From positions 1 through 33,338 of the forward strand of contig JBCDCE010000045.1 in the NCBI GenBank assembly GCA_039182515.1: a DNA stretch of 33,338 nt, in the 5' to 3' direction. A model generated the notes under the pieces. The model saw only the letters and a list, made by a program, of their open reading frames with translations, had not been told where the DNA came from and searched no databases. The translations under genes and the position numbers were made by a program. Shown here in pieces: positions 1 to 7,926 of this stretch (positions within the stretch are counted from its first letter, which is position 1; each line of letters begins with the position of its first letter). This DNA is from JBCDCE01 sp039182515. GTDB lineage: Bacteria > Pseudomonadota > Alphaproteobacteria > Rhodobacterales > Rhodobacteraceae.

Positions 1-22
1 GCTTCATGGATGCTTTTTCCCG

Positions 23-77
23 TGATGCCTTTCGAGCGGCAGGGGTGGGTGGGTGGGCTGACGGTCGAAAGGCATCA
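23..77. other. Hairpin with G-quadruplex-type loop after hmgA
   Basis: A perfect 13-bp inverted repeat, TGATGCCTTTCGA at 23-35 and TCGAAAGGCATCA at 65-77, encloses a 29-nt loop that contains GGGGTGGGTGGGTGGG at 42-57. The right arm includes the hmgA stop codon (75-77), so the hairpin forms at the very end of the hmgA message. No clear T-run follows on the minus strand; TTTT lies at 78-81 on the plus side. It may stop transcription or protect the 3' end of the message. The GGG-T repeat pattern is the classic compact quadruplex-forming type. The structure is seen; the function is inferred. Confidence 0.6.
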
Positions 78-1430
78 TTTTGGCCCAGGCGTCCCGTCGA
101 ACTTCTTCTCAAGCGAGGTCCAACAGTCGATGTAATTGTCCTGCATTGGGGCCTCATGGGCCGCAAATTCCGTCAGATGTTGCGGAAAGCGCGTCTCAAA
201 CATGAAGCTCATAGTATGATCCAATTTGTCGGGTCCAAGATTAGCATTGGACGCCTTCTCGAAAGCATCTCTATCTGGCCCATGAGGCAGCATCATATTG
301 TGCAGACTCGTCCCTCCGGGAATAAATCCCTCGGGCTTGGCATCGTATTGCCCATAAATATTGCCCATCAGTTCAGACATTACATTCTTGTGGTACCAAG
401 GCGGCCGGAAGGTATTCTCCGCCACAAGCCAACGCTCCCGAAACAGCACAAAGTCAATATTGGCCGTCCCGGGCACACCAGAGGGTGCGGTGAGTACGGT
501 GAAAATAGACGGGTCTGGGTGATCAAATAGGATCGCACCCACCGGGCAGTAGGTTTTCAGATCATATTTGACCGGGGCATAATTGCCATGCCAGGCCACC
601 ACATCCAAAGGCGAATGATCGATCTCTGTGCGATGAAACTGCCCGCACCATTTCACCGTCACGGTTGAGGGTGCATCGCGGTCCTCAAAAGCGGCAACCG
701 GGGCTTTGAAATCGCGCGGGTTGGCCAAACAGTTGGCGCCAATCGGCCCGCGATCGGGCAGATCAAAACGTTGTCCGTAGTTTTCACAAACAAAGCCTCG
801 GCATGGGCCTTCAAGCACTTCAACACGGTAAACAAGCCCACGTGGGATAAGCGCAATCTCTTGCGGCCCCACATCTAACACGCCCAGTTCTGTCGAAAAC
901 CGTAATCGCCCCTGCTGCGGCACAACCAAAAGCTCGCTATCCGCTGAATAAAAGTAGTCATCCACCATGCTGGCAGTCACAAGATAGATATGGGCCGCCA
1001 TACCAGTTTGGGTATTTACATCCCCCGCCGTGGTCATGCTGCGCATGCCTGTTAGCCAGGTTAACGGCACCTCCGCCATCGGGACCGGATCCCAGCGATA
1101 CTGGCCCAAAGAGGTCAGTCCGTCATTCACCGCAGGGGCAGTTTTCCAATAGGGAAGCTCAATACGTTCAAACCGCCTTGTATGGCGCACAGAAGGGCGA
1201 ATGCGATAGCACCACGTGCGCTCAGGCTTAGGCTGCGTGAAAGCCGAACCAGACAATTGCTCGGCATAAAGCCCATAAGAGACCTTCTGGGGCGAATTCA
1301 TGCCTTGAGGAAGCGCGCCTGGTAGCGCTTCTGTTTCGAAGTCATTCCCCCATCCCGGCATGTAGCCGTCGGTTAAACCAGACCCAATTGGCGCGCGGGT
1401 CAGACCAGAAATATCGCTTTGATCGGTCAT
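75..1430 (-). CDS. hmgA: Homogentisate 1,2-dioxygenase
   Basis: A 451-residue protein matching homogentisate 1,2-dioxygenase, the Fe(II) ring-cleaving enzyme that turns homogentisate into maleylacetoacetate in tyrosine/phenylalanine breakdown in the cytoplasm. Recognisable family stretches include GWGNDFETEALPGALPQGMN near the N-terminus, the YAEQLSGSAFT segment, and the C-terminal iron-site region with PPWYHKNVMSE and GGTSLHNMMLPHGPD. Length is normal for bacterial HmgA. I chose the ATG at 1430 because the purine-rich site AAAGGAAG lies just upstream; upstream in-frame extensions would run into the divergent marR gene. It is transcribed away from that MarR-type gene with a 64-bp gap. The next gene of the pathway would lie beyond position 1 and cannot be seen. 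The family call is secure. Confidence 0.95.
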   Translation of the reverse strand: MTDQSDISGLTRAPIGSGLTDGYMPGWGNDFETEALPGALPQGMNSPQKVSYGLYAEQLSGSAFTQPKPERTWCYRIRPSVRHTRRFERIELPYWKTAPAVNDGLTSLGQYRWDPVPMAEVPLTWLTGMRSMTTAGDVNTQTGMAAHIYLVTASMVDDYFYSADSELLVVPQQGRLRFSTELGVLDVGPQEIALIPRGLVYRVEVLEGPCRGFVCENYGQRFDLPDRGPIGANCLANPRDFKAPVAAFEDRDAPSTVTVKWCGQFHRTEIDHSPLDVVAWHGNYAPVKYDLKTYCPVGAILFDHPDPSIFTVLTAPSGVPGTANIDFVLFRERWLVAENTFRPPWYHKNVMSELMGNIYGQYDAKPEGFIPGGTSLHNMMLPHGPDRDAFEKASNANLGPDKLDHTMSFMFETRFPQHLTEFAAHEAPMQDNYIDCWTSLEKKFDGTPGPK

Positions 1431-1460
1431 GGCACTTCCTTTCGCTGCATCAGTTGGATA

Positions 1461-1480
1461 TTGGTTGCTTTTGTAACTAA
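1461..1480. promoter_or_regulatory. Candidate MarR-type operator
   Basis: In the 64-bp gap between divergent hmgA and the MarR-type gene lies the imperfect dyad TTGGTTGC-TTTT-GTAACTAA, whose arms match at 6 of 8 positions. Size and position fit an operator through which the regulator would control both hmgA and itself. Binding is inferred. Confidence 0.4.
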
Positions 1481-1494
1481 CAAGTGAAAAACCA

Positions 1495-1938
1495 ATGACC
1501 AAAGACGACAGTTTTGATCTTGCGCAATTCACCCCCTATCTGCTCAACATGGCCTCAGAAGCCACAAGTTTGGCCTTTCAAAAACACTACAAAGACACCT
1601 ACGGCATGCTGCGCACAGAATGGCGGGTCCTGTTTCATTTGGGCAGATACGGCCAGCTTGCGGCCCGAGATATTTGCGATCGTGCGCAACTGCATAAGAC
1701 GAAAGTGAGCCGCGCCGTAGCCGCTCTCAGAGCCAAGGGCTTTGTTGCCAGAGAAGACGTGGCCGAAGATCGTCGAAGCTCAACGCTTTCGCTGACCAAA
1801 CGTGGCCAACAGGTTTATAGGGACTTGTCTGAACGCGCCCAAAGCTTTGACGCAAAACTTATGACGCGGTTTTCAACTGACGATAGAGCAAAATTACAGG
1901 CGATGCTGAAAGAGTTGATTGGTCAGACGCATGGGTGA
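1495..1938 (+). CDS. MarR-family transcriptional regulator
   Basis: A 147-residue winged-helix regulator of the MarR family. The helix-turn-helix is at about residues 57-80 (QLAARDICDRAQLHKTKVSR), followed by the wing with the typical EDRRSSTLSLTKRG segment at about 96-110 and a C-terminal dimerisation helix. It is divergent from hmgA and probably controls homogentisate degradation, perhaps with a pathway aromatic acid as inducer. That ligand is an inference from context. The ATG at 1495 has only a weak ribosome-binding site (AGTGAAA). The 101-bp gap to ppsR downstream holds no clear terminator, so its transcript converges on ppsR. Confidence 0.88.
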   Translation: MTKDDSFDLAQFTPYLLNMASEATSLAFQKHYKDTYGMLRTEWRVLFHLGRYGQLAARDICDRAQLHKTKVSRAVAALRAKGFVAREDVAEDRRSSTLSLTKRGQQVYRDLSERAQSFDAKLMTRFSTDDRAKLQAMLKELIGQTHG

Positions 1939-2039
1939 CGTCTAAAAATTGAGAAAAATGCCAAGCAGATAAACCTAAGCCGTCCATAAAATCGAAATGG
2001 AATCAGCAAACAATAAAGGGTGGTAGGGAGAGGGCCGGA

Positions 2040-3446
2040 TCAGTCCCGCGAAATTAGGCCGTACTTACGCAGCTTTACATAGAGCGATTGACGAGAGAGC
2101 CCCAGCATTTCAGCGGCGGCTACGCGATTGTTCCGGGTCAATTCAATCGCCGTTTCAATACACATCTTCTCAATCACATCTGTCGTTTCCGCCACGATCT
2201 CTTTGAGCGTCGCAGATCCCACAAGCTCCATCACACTGCGCACAGCGTCATCGCTCACCGCAACGCCCGGGCGACGGCTCGCATCCGTGCGGCTCGCATC
2301 GCGGATCACAAACACATAGGCGGGCGAATTGCGGTCATTCAGGTATGTTGCCGAAATCTCAACGGAAAGCTGATTGCCAAACTCACCTGAGAGCTTAGTC
2401 GCATAGATCCGCATGCTGCCGGCGCTTGAAGCATTCTCCAAAAGCACCTTCAGGTCCACAGTGCCGCGGGTCAGGAAATCGCTCAGGGGGCGGCCTTTGA
2501 CATTGCTCAAATGCGCCGCATCCGACAGGTTCAAAAAGCTTTCATTGGCCGCTTTGATAACCCCGTGGCGATCACTAAACACAATGGCGTCCACGCCATC
2601 GCGGTAGAGCGCTGAAATATCCTCACCCAATTCATCGTTCACCAGATCCACATCATCCGTGAGATCAAGCGTACACAGCAACAAGCGTTCGCCCGCCGCA
2701 CGCATCAGTTTGGGCGAAATCATCACCCGCTTTTTAGACCGCCGCGTAACCAAAGGCATCGGCATCGCGGTCCCAGAAATGGCGGCATTTGTGATGCTTT
2801 CGATCAGCTCACCCCGGCGTCGTCCGTCAAACTCTTGGGCAAAGGCCGCACTGGCCAAATCTTCACGGGCAGCGCCGAGCATTTGGCAGGCCGATTTATT
2901 TGCATCCACGATCCGTCCGGAACTGACTGCAACAAAAACCATGGCTTCGCGTGTTGCATCCATGACAGCACGGTAGCGCGTATCAAACTCGCGTTGAGTC
3001 TCATAATCGCGCTCCAGAGCCACCTGCGCTTTAACCAATTGTTGTTGCATTTCAGCAATTGGACGCAAATCCCGCCCCAACATGAGCATTGCACCATCCG
3101 GACCGATTCGGTGGAAACTATAGCGAATTGGGAATTCTTGGCCTTGGTCTAGGTGATTGAGCTCCGCCATATCGGTGGTCATTTCACCCGCTTCAAAAAC
3201 CGCCAACTTGGCATCCACTTTCGGCACGCTTTCAGGCGTCAGAAAGTCCCGAACATTCTGCCCTTCCCACATTCGCGCTCGATTGAGAGACCGGCTGTTG
3301 TTGTTAATCAAAACTGACAGAATGTTGCCATCCATCGTTACCACAAGCGCGAGATCGGCAGCAGCAGAGATAATGTCGCCCAATACATCTGGGGCAATCA
3401 ACGGGATGGAACCGCCCGTCCAATATTTCGTGCCCCGGGACGTCAT
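2040..3446 (-). CDS. ppsR: PpsR/CrtJ-type photosynthesis repressor
   Basis: A 468-residue protein of the PpsR/CrtJ family, the aerobic repressor of bacteriochlorophyll, carotenoid and light-harvesting genes. It shows an N-terminal segment GGSIPLIAPDVLGDIISAAA typical of PpsR, PAS domains over roughly residues 20-130, 155-260 and 280-385, and a C-terminal Fis-type helix-turn-helix (RVAAAEMLGLSRQSLYVKLR). Two cysteines, at about 258 and in the MCIETAIELT segment at about 429, lie near the positions of the two redox-active cysteines known in Rhodobacter PpsR. I chose the ATG at 3446 because it fits the family's N-terminus and length; an ATG at 3536 would add 30 residues and overlap ppaA. It lies 35 bp downstream of ppaA and is probably co-transcribed with it. 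The likely targets are the tandem boxes at 4470-4511. Confidence 0.95.
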   Translation of the reverse strand: MTSRGTKYWTGGSIPLIAPDVLGDIISAAADLALVVTMDGNILSVLINNNSRSLNRARMWEGQNVRDFLTPESVPKVDAKLAVFEAGEMTTDMAELNHLDQGQEFPIRYSFHRIGPDGAMLMLGRDLRPIAEMQQQLVKAQVALERDYETQREFDTRYRAVMDATREAMVFVAVSSGRIVDANKSACQMLGAAREDLASAAFAQEFDGRRRGELIESITNAAISGTAMPMPLVTRRSKKRVMISPKLMRAAGERLLLCTLDLTDDVDLVNDELGEDISALYRDGVDAIVFSDRHGVIKAANESFLNLSDAAHLSNVKGRPLSDFLTRGTVDLKVLLENASSAGSMRIYATKLSGEFGNQLSVEISATYLNDRNSPAYVFVIRDASRTDASRRPGVAVSDDAVRSVMELVGSATLKEIVAETTDVIEKMCIETAIELTRNNRVAAAEMLGLSRQSLYVKLRKYGLISRD

Positions 3447-3481
3447 TGCGTTCGATTCTCGTTGGAGAGGATCAAAATCAT

Positions 3482-4294
3482 CTACGTCTCGATCTCTGTA
3501 GGATCGGAGGCCATGTGTGGGAGTATCATTCCGCATGAGCGCAAAACTCTTCTTGGGTCTGCTTCGGCATAATCCGCACCGGTCAGTGTTTTTAGATCGT
3601 CATGGGTCAGCAAAATAGAGCCACCAATCGCAATTGGCATATTCACATCTGCAGCATTTCGCATATTTACAATCAATTTCCTGAGGCTTTCAAGCCTTTC
3701 GCTGCTTGAGGCGGATATCATCACAATATCAAAGGGTTCTTCGAGCAACACTTGCAGCGTTTCGTGGACCTCATATCCAATATGCAGCGTCACGTCGTAG
3801 CCCAGGCGCCGCATTTGGCCTGCAGCCACCATCGCGCCAAGGGTGTGGAACTCGTCTTGCCTCACATACATCAAAACAGACGGCGCGTTCGGCGCGGGGC
3901 TCCAACCCACTTGCCATTCTGGTGCGATGCTCCGTAAAAGGTTTTGCAAGCGCGCTGAGCCAATTGTGACGTCGGCGAAGCTGGTTTGGTCTTCACACCA
4001 CTGATCGCCCAGCACACGCGCAGCGGCCGGAACGTAGAGGTCACAGATCTCTTCGCGACGCAAACCACTTGCCAAAAGATGATCAACAAAGGCGAGATGT
4101 TTCTTTTGATCACGCGCGATGAGTTGATCACAAAACCGCTTCAACAGCGTCGTGTCCACCAACCTTTCACCGCCTGATTGCCGGGTTGCGACAACCTCAA
4201 TGACTTGACGTGCAAACACGTCAACAGACGCAGCGCCCTTGGATGCTGACGTCGTCGGTTTTTCGGGACCGGCAGAGTTCGGCCACTTGGCCAT
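3482..4294 (-). CDS. ppaA: PpaA/AerR-type B12-binding antirepressor
   Basis: A 270-residue protein of the PpaA/AerR family, which binds cobalamin and antagonises PpsR. Seen: a helical cap region with LGDQWCEDQTSFADVTIGSA, then a Rossmann-like B12-binding domain beginning at RQDEFHTLGAMVAAGQMRRL, in which the His at about residue 150 is the expected cobalt ligand, with IAIGGSILL further on. It precedes ppsR on the same strand, the usual pairing. Start choice: the ATG at 4294 has AAAGGA 8-9 nt upstream and gives a family-sized protein. The frame stays open to 4462 with further starts at 4458 and 4318 (a CAGGTG lies before the latter), so a longer form is possible; Rhodobacter capsulatus AerR is known to have long and short forms. 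The function is strong by family; the start is less sure. Confidence 0.88.
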   Translation of the reverse strand: MAKWPNSAGPEKPTTSASKGAASVDVFARQVIEVVATRQSGGERLVDTTLLKRFCDQLIARDQKKHLAFVDHLLASGLRREEICDLYVPAAARVLGDQWCEDQTSFADVTIGSARLQNLLRSIAPEWQVGWSPAPNAPSVLMYVRQDEFHTLGAMVAAGQMRRLGYDVTLHIGYEVHETLQVLLEEPFDIVMISASSSERLESLRKLIVNMRNAADVNMPIAIGGSILLTHDDLKTLTGADYAEADPRRVLRSCGMILPHMASDPTEIET

Positions 4295-4469
4295 AACGCT
4301 ATCCTTTCGAGCCCCCATCACCTGCGCAAAATGCGCATGGGCCTGGGACTGATTGCCATTCTCTACGACCAAGGTCGTCTTGTCAAAAGACTTCGGCGGT
4401 TTCAAAAGATGCGTTCCCTGCTGTGTTAGGCTGTTAACTAGTGCTCTGATCGATGCCATCAAGGCTAAA

Positions 4470-4511
4470 TGTCTATTCTACAAAACATACGTGTGTAAGT
4501 TTGTGTTGACA
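4470..4511. promoter_or_regulatory. Tandem PpsR boxes and bchF promoter
   Basis: Two exact TGT-N12-ACA palindromes, the known PpsR/CrtJ recognition pattern, lie in the ppaA-bchF intergenic region: TGTCTATTCTACAAAACA at 4470-4487 and TGTAAGTTTGTGTTGACA at 4494-4511, separated by 6 bp. The end of the second box is a perfect -35 hexamer TTGACA (4506-4511) facing bchF; I see no strong -10 at the right distance. Overlap with the -35 element would explain repression. The site is placed to control both bchF-hemA and the divergent ppaA-ppsR. The pattern is seen; binding is inferred from the family. Confidence 0.8.
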
Positions 4512-4569
4512 CTTTTCTCCCAGCAAGACAGTTTTGTTCAGGAACTGCCTGGCAGGGAGTCGGCTTAAT

Positions 4570-5055
4570 ATGTCTGCGCATTCGCTACCAAATGCTGCGC
4601 GGAGCGGTCTTTACACGAAGGACGAGCGCGCACGAAGAGATGAAACGGTCTGGACCACGGTTCAGGGCGTTCTTGCGCCGTTTCAGTTTGTCGTTTTCCT
4701 AATCTCCTTGGGTCTCGTCTTGCGATATTTGGCCACTGGCGCAGGTTATGAGGCCGCCACACTCTCAATCGTGATCAAAACCGGCGTGCTCTATTTGATC
4801 ATGATCACGGGCGCCATCTGGGAGAAAATTGTCTTTGGGCAGTATCTTTTTGCCCCGGCATTTTTCTGGGAAGACGTCGTCAGTTTTGGCGTGATTGCCT
4901 TGCATACAGCCTATCTCTGGGCGCTCTTCACAGACGCGATGAGCCCAACAGGTTTGATGCTTTTGGCCCTCGCAGCTTATGCCGCATACGTGCTGAACGC
5001 CGCGCAATTTCTATGGAAGCTGCGCATGGCCCGGCTTGAAGGATCCCCCTCATGA
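4570..5055 (+). CDS. bchF: 3-vinyl bacteriochlorophyllide hydratase
   Basis: A 161-residue membrane protein of the BchF family, which hydrates the 3-vinyl group of chlorophyllide/bacteriochlorophyllide on the way to bacteriochlorophyll a. Family landmarks: DETVWTTVQGVLAPFQFVVF at about residues 28-47, GAIWEKIVFGQYLFAPAFFW at about 87-106 and the C-terminal NAAQFLWKLRMARL. Four hydrophobic segments suggest an inner-membrane protein. The ATG at 4570 follows AGGGAG about 10 nt upstream; an upstream TTG at 4534 is less likely. It is the first gene of the long operon, downstream of two PpsR boxes, and its stop overlaps the bchN start by 4 nt (ATGA). Confidence 0.95.
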   Translation: MSAHSLPNAARSGLYTKDERARRDETVWTTVQGVLAPFQFVVFLISLGLVLRYLATGAGYEAATLSIVIKTGVLYLIMITGAIWEKIVFGQYLFAPAFFWEDVVSFGVIALHTAYLWALFTDAMSPTGLMLLALAAYAAYVLNAAQFLWKLRMARLEGSPS

Positions 5056-6320
5056 CCGAGCAAAGCCCCCACACCTGCCAAGCGCCTGTGCTCAAAGAAC
5101 GCGGGCAACACGAGGTGTTCTGCGGCCTCACATCCATCATCTGGCTGCACCGCAAAATGCAGGACGCTTTCTTTTTGGTGGTTGGATCACGCACCTGCGC
5201 CCATCTTTTGCAAAGTGCAGCCGGCGTAATGATCTTTGCAGAACCACGCTTTGGCACCGCAATCCTGGAAGAGAAAGACCTTGCAGGCTTGGCCGACGCC
5301 AATGAAGAACTCGACAGAGAAGTGGCCCATCTCCTCGCGCGGAGGCCAGATATTCGACAGCTGTTCCTGGTGGGCTCCTGCCCGTCCGAAGTGATCAAGC
5401 TTGATCTGGCCCGAGCCGCCGAGCGCCTGTCACAAATCCATGCGCCAAACGTGCGTGTTTTGAACTTTTCGGGCTCCGGCATTGAAACCACCTTCACCCA
5501 AGGCGAAGATGCCTGCTTGGCGACAATGGCCGATGTTCTGCCCGCCACGGACGCCCGCCAACTCCTAATTTGCGGCGCCCTACCAGATGTTGTCGAAGAT
5601 CAAGCCCGCGACCTTTTAGAAGCCATGGGGCTTAAACCAAAATTTCTTCCAGCCCCACGTGCTGAGAGCGATCTTGGTGTTGGACCGCACACGGTCTTTG
5701 CCCTCACCCAACCCTTCTTGGGCGACACTCATGCCGCTCTTTTGCGCCGAGGCGCGCGTCACATCCCCGCCCCTTTCCCGTTCGGCGCAGAAGGCACAAC
5801 CGCTTGGCTGCGCGCCATTTCGCTGGAATTTGGCGTGGACGAAGCCACGTTTGAGGCCGCAACAGCCGCCCCACGCGCCCGCGCTGAAAAGGCCGTGGCG
5901 GCTGTATCTCAAAGCCTGCGCGGTAAATCTGTGTTCTTTTTGCCCGACAGCCAGCTTGAGATCCCCCTCGCCCGGTTTCTGACCCAAGAATGCGGCATGA
6001 CCGCCAAAGAAGTTGGCGCGCCCTTTATTCATAACGCCCTCATGGGCCCGGAGATGAGCCAATTTGCGCCCGATGTGCGCTTCTCTGAAGGTCAAGATGT
6101 CGAAAAACAACTCGACCGCGTACGCGACGAGCGTCCAGATCTGGTCGTTTGCGGGCTCGGCCTCGCCAATCCACTTGAGGCCGAAGGGCTCACCACAAAA
6201 TGGGCAATCGAGCTCGTCTTCAGCCCGGTGCATTTTTACGAACAAGCCGGCGATCTCGCGGGTCTCTTTGCGCGTCCCATAGGCCGCAAGACGCGCCTAC
6301 ATTTGGAGGCTGCGGAATGA
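5052..6320 (+). CDS. bchN: Light-independent protochlorophyllide reductase subunit N
   Basis: A 422-residue subunit of the dark-operative protochlorophyllide oxidoreductase, a nitrogenase-like enzyme. With BchB it forms the catalytic NB component that reduces the C17-C18 double bond of protochlorophyllide using electrons from BchL. The three cysteines known to ligate the NB iron-sulfur cluster are present at residues 24 (EVFCGLT), 49 (SRTCAHL) and 110 (VGSCPSE). Length is normal for the family. It overlaps bchF by 4 nt, so translation is probably coupled. A 40-bp gap without evident signals separates it from bchB. Confidence 0.97.
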   Translation: MTEQSPHTCQAPVLKERGQHEVFCGLTSIIWLHRKMQDAFFLVVGSRTCAHLLQSAAGVMIFAEPRFGTAILEEKDLAGLADANEELDREVAHLLARRPDIRQLFLVGSCPSEVIKLDLARAAERLSQIHAPNVRVLNFSGSGIETTFTQGEDACLATMADVLPATDARQLLICGALPDVVEDQARDLLEAMGLKPKFLPAPRAESDLGVGPHTVFALTQPFLGDTHAALLRRGARHIPAPFPFGAEGTTAWLRAISLEFGVDEATFEAATAAPRARAEKAVAAVSQSLRGKSVFFLPDSQLEIPLARFLTQECGMTAKEVGAPFIHNALMGPEMSQFAPDVRFSEGQDVEKQLDRVRDERPDLVVCGLGLANPLEAEGLTTKWAIELVFSPVHFYEQAGDLAGLFARPIGRKTRLHLEAAE

Positions 6321-6360
6321 GCCTCTTTTTCTTGGCAAAAATACTCCTGCGCGGTACGTC

Positions 6361-7926
6361 ATGAAGCTTTCGGTTTGGACATATGAGGGCCCACCCCATG
6401 TCGGCGCAATGCGTGTCGCAACGGCCATGAAGGGCCTGCACTATGTGCTGCACGCCCCGCAGGGCGACACCTATGCAGATCTCTTGTTCACCATGATCGA
6501 GCGGCGCGATCACCGCCCTCCAGTGACCTATACGACCTTCCAGGCGCGCGATTTGGGTGCTGATACCGCCTATCTTTTCAAAGATGCGGCCCAAGCCGCT
6601 TATGATCGCTTTACACCCGAGGCGATGATCGTTGGGGCCTCCTGCACTGCTGAGCTTATTCAAGACGATCCAGCCGGTTTGGCCGAGACCATGGGTCTGC
6701 CTTGCCCTGTCATCCCGCTCGAACTGCCAAGCTATTCGCGCAAAGAGCTCTTTGGCGCAGATGAGACCTTTTTTCAGATCGTCAAAACGTTGGCGAAACC
6801 GTTACCGCGCAGCGAGATTGTCTCGTGCAATATCATAGGCCCCACGGCTTTGGGCTTCCGGCACCGTGACGATGTGCAAGAGATCAAAGCCCTGCTCTTG
6901 GAAATGGGCATTCGGGTTAATGTTGTGGCGCCCCTCAACGCCACACCCTCAGATATCGCACGGATGGGCGAAGCGCATTTCAACGTGCTCCTTTACCCCG
7001 AAACCGCTGAAGCTGCCGCGCGCTGGTGCGAGCGCAATCTAGACCAGCCTTTCACCAAAACCGTGCCCATCGGCGTGTCCGCCACCCGCGAGTTCTTGGC
7101 AGAGGTCTCAGAATTAAGCGGTTTGCCTTTTGCCATCGATGAAAGCCGCCTGCGCCTGCCGTGGTGGTCCAAATCCGTGGACAGCACCTATCTCACCGGC
7201 AAACGCGTGTTCCTGTTTGGCGATGCAACCCATGTGAAATGCGCCGCTCGTATTGCGCGCGATGAGATGGGGTTCGAAGTGGTGGGCCTCGGGTGCTACA
7301 ACCGCGAATTTGCACGCGACATTCGCGCTCTCGCTCGGGAATACGGCGTCGAGGCGCTGATCACGGACGATTATCTCGAAGTCGAAGCCCGCATCGATGC
7401 GTTGCAGCCTGAGATGATCCTGGGCACCCAAATGGAGCGCCACATCGGCAAGCGCTTGGGCATTCCCTGCGCTGTGATCTCAGCGCCAGTGCATGTGCAA
7501 GATTTCCCAGCGCGCTACTCACCCCAAGCCGGGCTTGAAGGCGCAAACGTGATCTTTGACACCTGGGTACATCCCCTGGTGATGGGGCTCGAAGAGCACC
7601 TCCTAGCGATGTTCCGGGAGGACTTTGAATTCCACGACGCGGCAGGCCCGTCTCACCATGGCGGCCACGCGCCCAAGCCGCTTGCGGCGGCGAGTGAAGG
7701 GGCCTCGTTTCATCAGGGAGGGGCCCCTGAGCGAGGGCCAGTTCCAATAGAAGACGGAAACGTCATCTGGTTAGCTGACGCGGAAAAAGAGCTCAAAAAG
7801 ATCCCTTTCTTTGTGCGCGGCAAAGCCAAACGCAACACGGAACGATTTGCATCTGAGCAAGGTGTCATCGAGATCAGTGTCGACACGCTCTATGAGGCCA
7901 AGGCCCATTATGCGCGATCTTCTTGA
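6361..7926 (+). CDS. bchB: Light-independent protochlorophyllide reductase subunit B
   Basis: A 521-residue partner of BchN in the nitrogenase-like protochlorophyllide reductase. The N-terminus (MKLSVWTYEGPPHVGAMRVA) is diagnostic and includes the Asp at position 36 that is the unusual non-cysteine ligand of the NB cluster. A Gly/Pro/Ala/His-rich linker at about residues 423-463 separates the main body from the small C-terminal domain (IPFFVRGKAKRNTERFASEQ), as usual in BchB. The ATG at 6361 has no good ribosome-binding site, but the conserved N-terminus fixes it. The 3' end overlaps bchH by 17 nt. Confidence 0.97.
   Translation: MKLSVWTYEGPPHVGAMRVATAMKGLHYVLHAPQGDTYADLLFTMIERRDHRPPVTYTTFQARDLGADTAYLFKDAAQAAYDRFTPEAMIVGASCTAELIQDDPAGLAETMGLPCPVIPLELPSYSRKELFGADETFFQIVKTLAKPLPRSEIVSCNIIGPTALGFRHRDDVQEIKALLLEMGIRVNVVAPLNATPSDIARMGEAHFNVLLYPETAEAAARWCERNLDQPFTKTVPIGVSATREFLAEVSELSGLPFAIDESRLRLPWWSKSVDSTYLTGKRVFLFGDATHVKCAARIARDEMGFEVVGLGCYNREFARDIRALAREYGVEALITDDYLEVEARIDALQPEMILGTQMERHIGKRLGIPCAVISAPVHVQDFPARYSPQAGLEGANVIFDTWVHPLVMGLEEHLLAMFREDFEFHDAAGPSHHGGHAPKPLAAASEGASFHQGGAPERGPVPIEDGNVIWLADAEKELKKIPFFVRGKAKRNTERFASEQGVIEISVDTLYEAKAHYARSS

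Noticed and set aside
1..7. A minus-strand ATG-AAG at the window edge, possibly the next gene after hmgA
   Set aside because: Only two codons are visible and the ribosome-binding site is weak; no gene can be supported.
6..530. Plus-strand open frame of 174 codons opposite hmgA
   Set aside because: It lies antisense to the end of hmgA, shows no family features and has no ribosome-binding site.
4928..5548. Minus-strand open frame of 206 codons opposite bchF/bchN
   Set aside because: Serine- and arginine-rich translation typical of an antisense frame in GC-rich coding DNA; both real genes are clear on the other strand.
5616..6245. Minus-strand open frame of 209 codons opposite bchN
   Set aside because: Antisense to a securely identified gene and without recognisable features.
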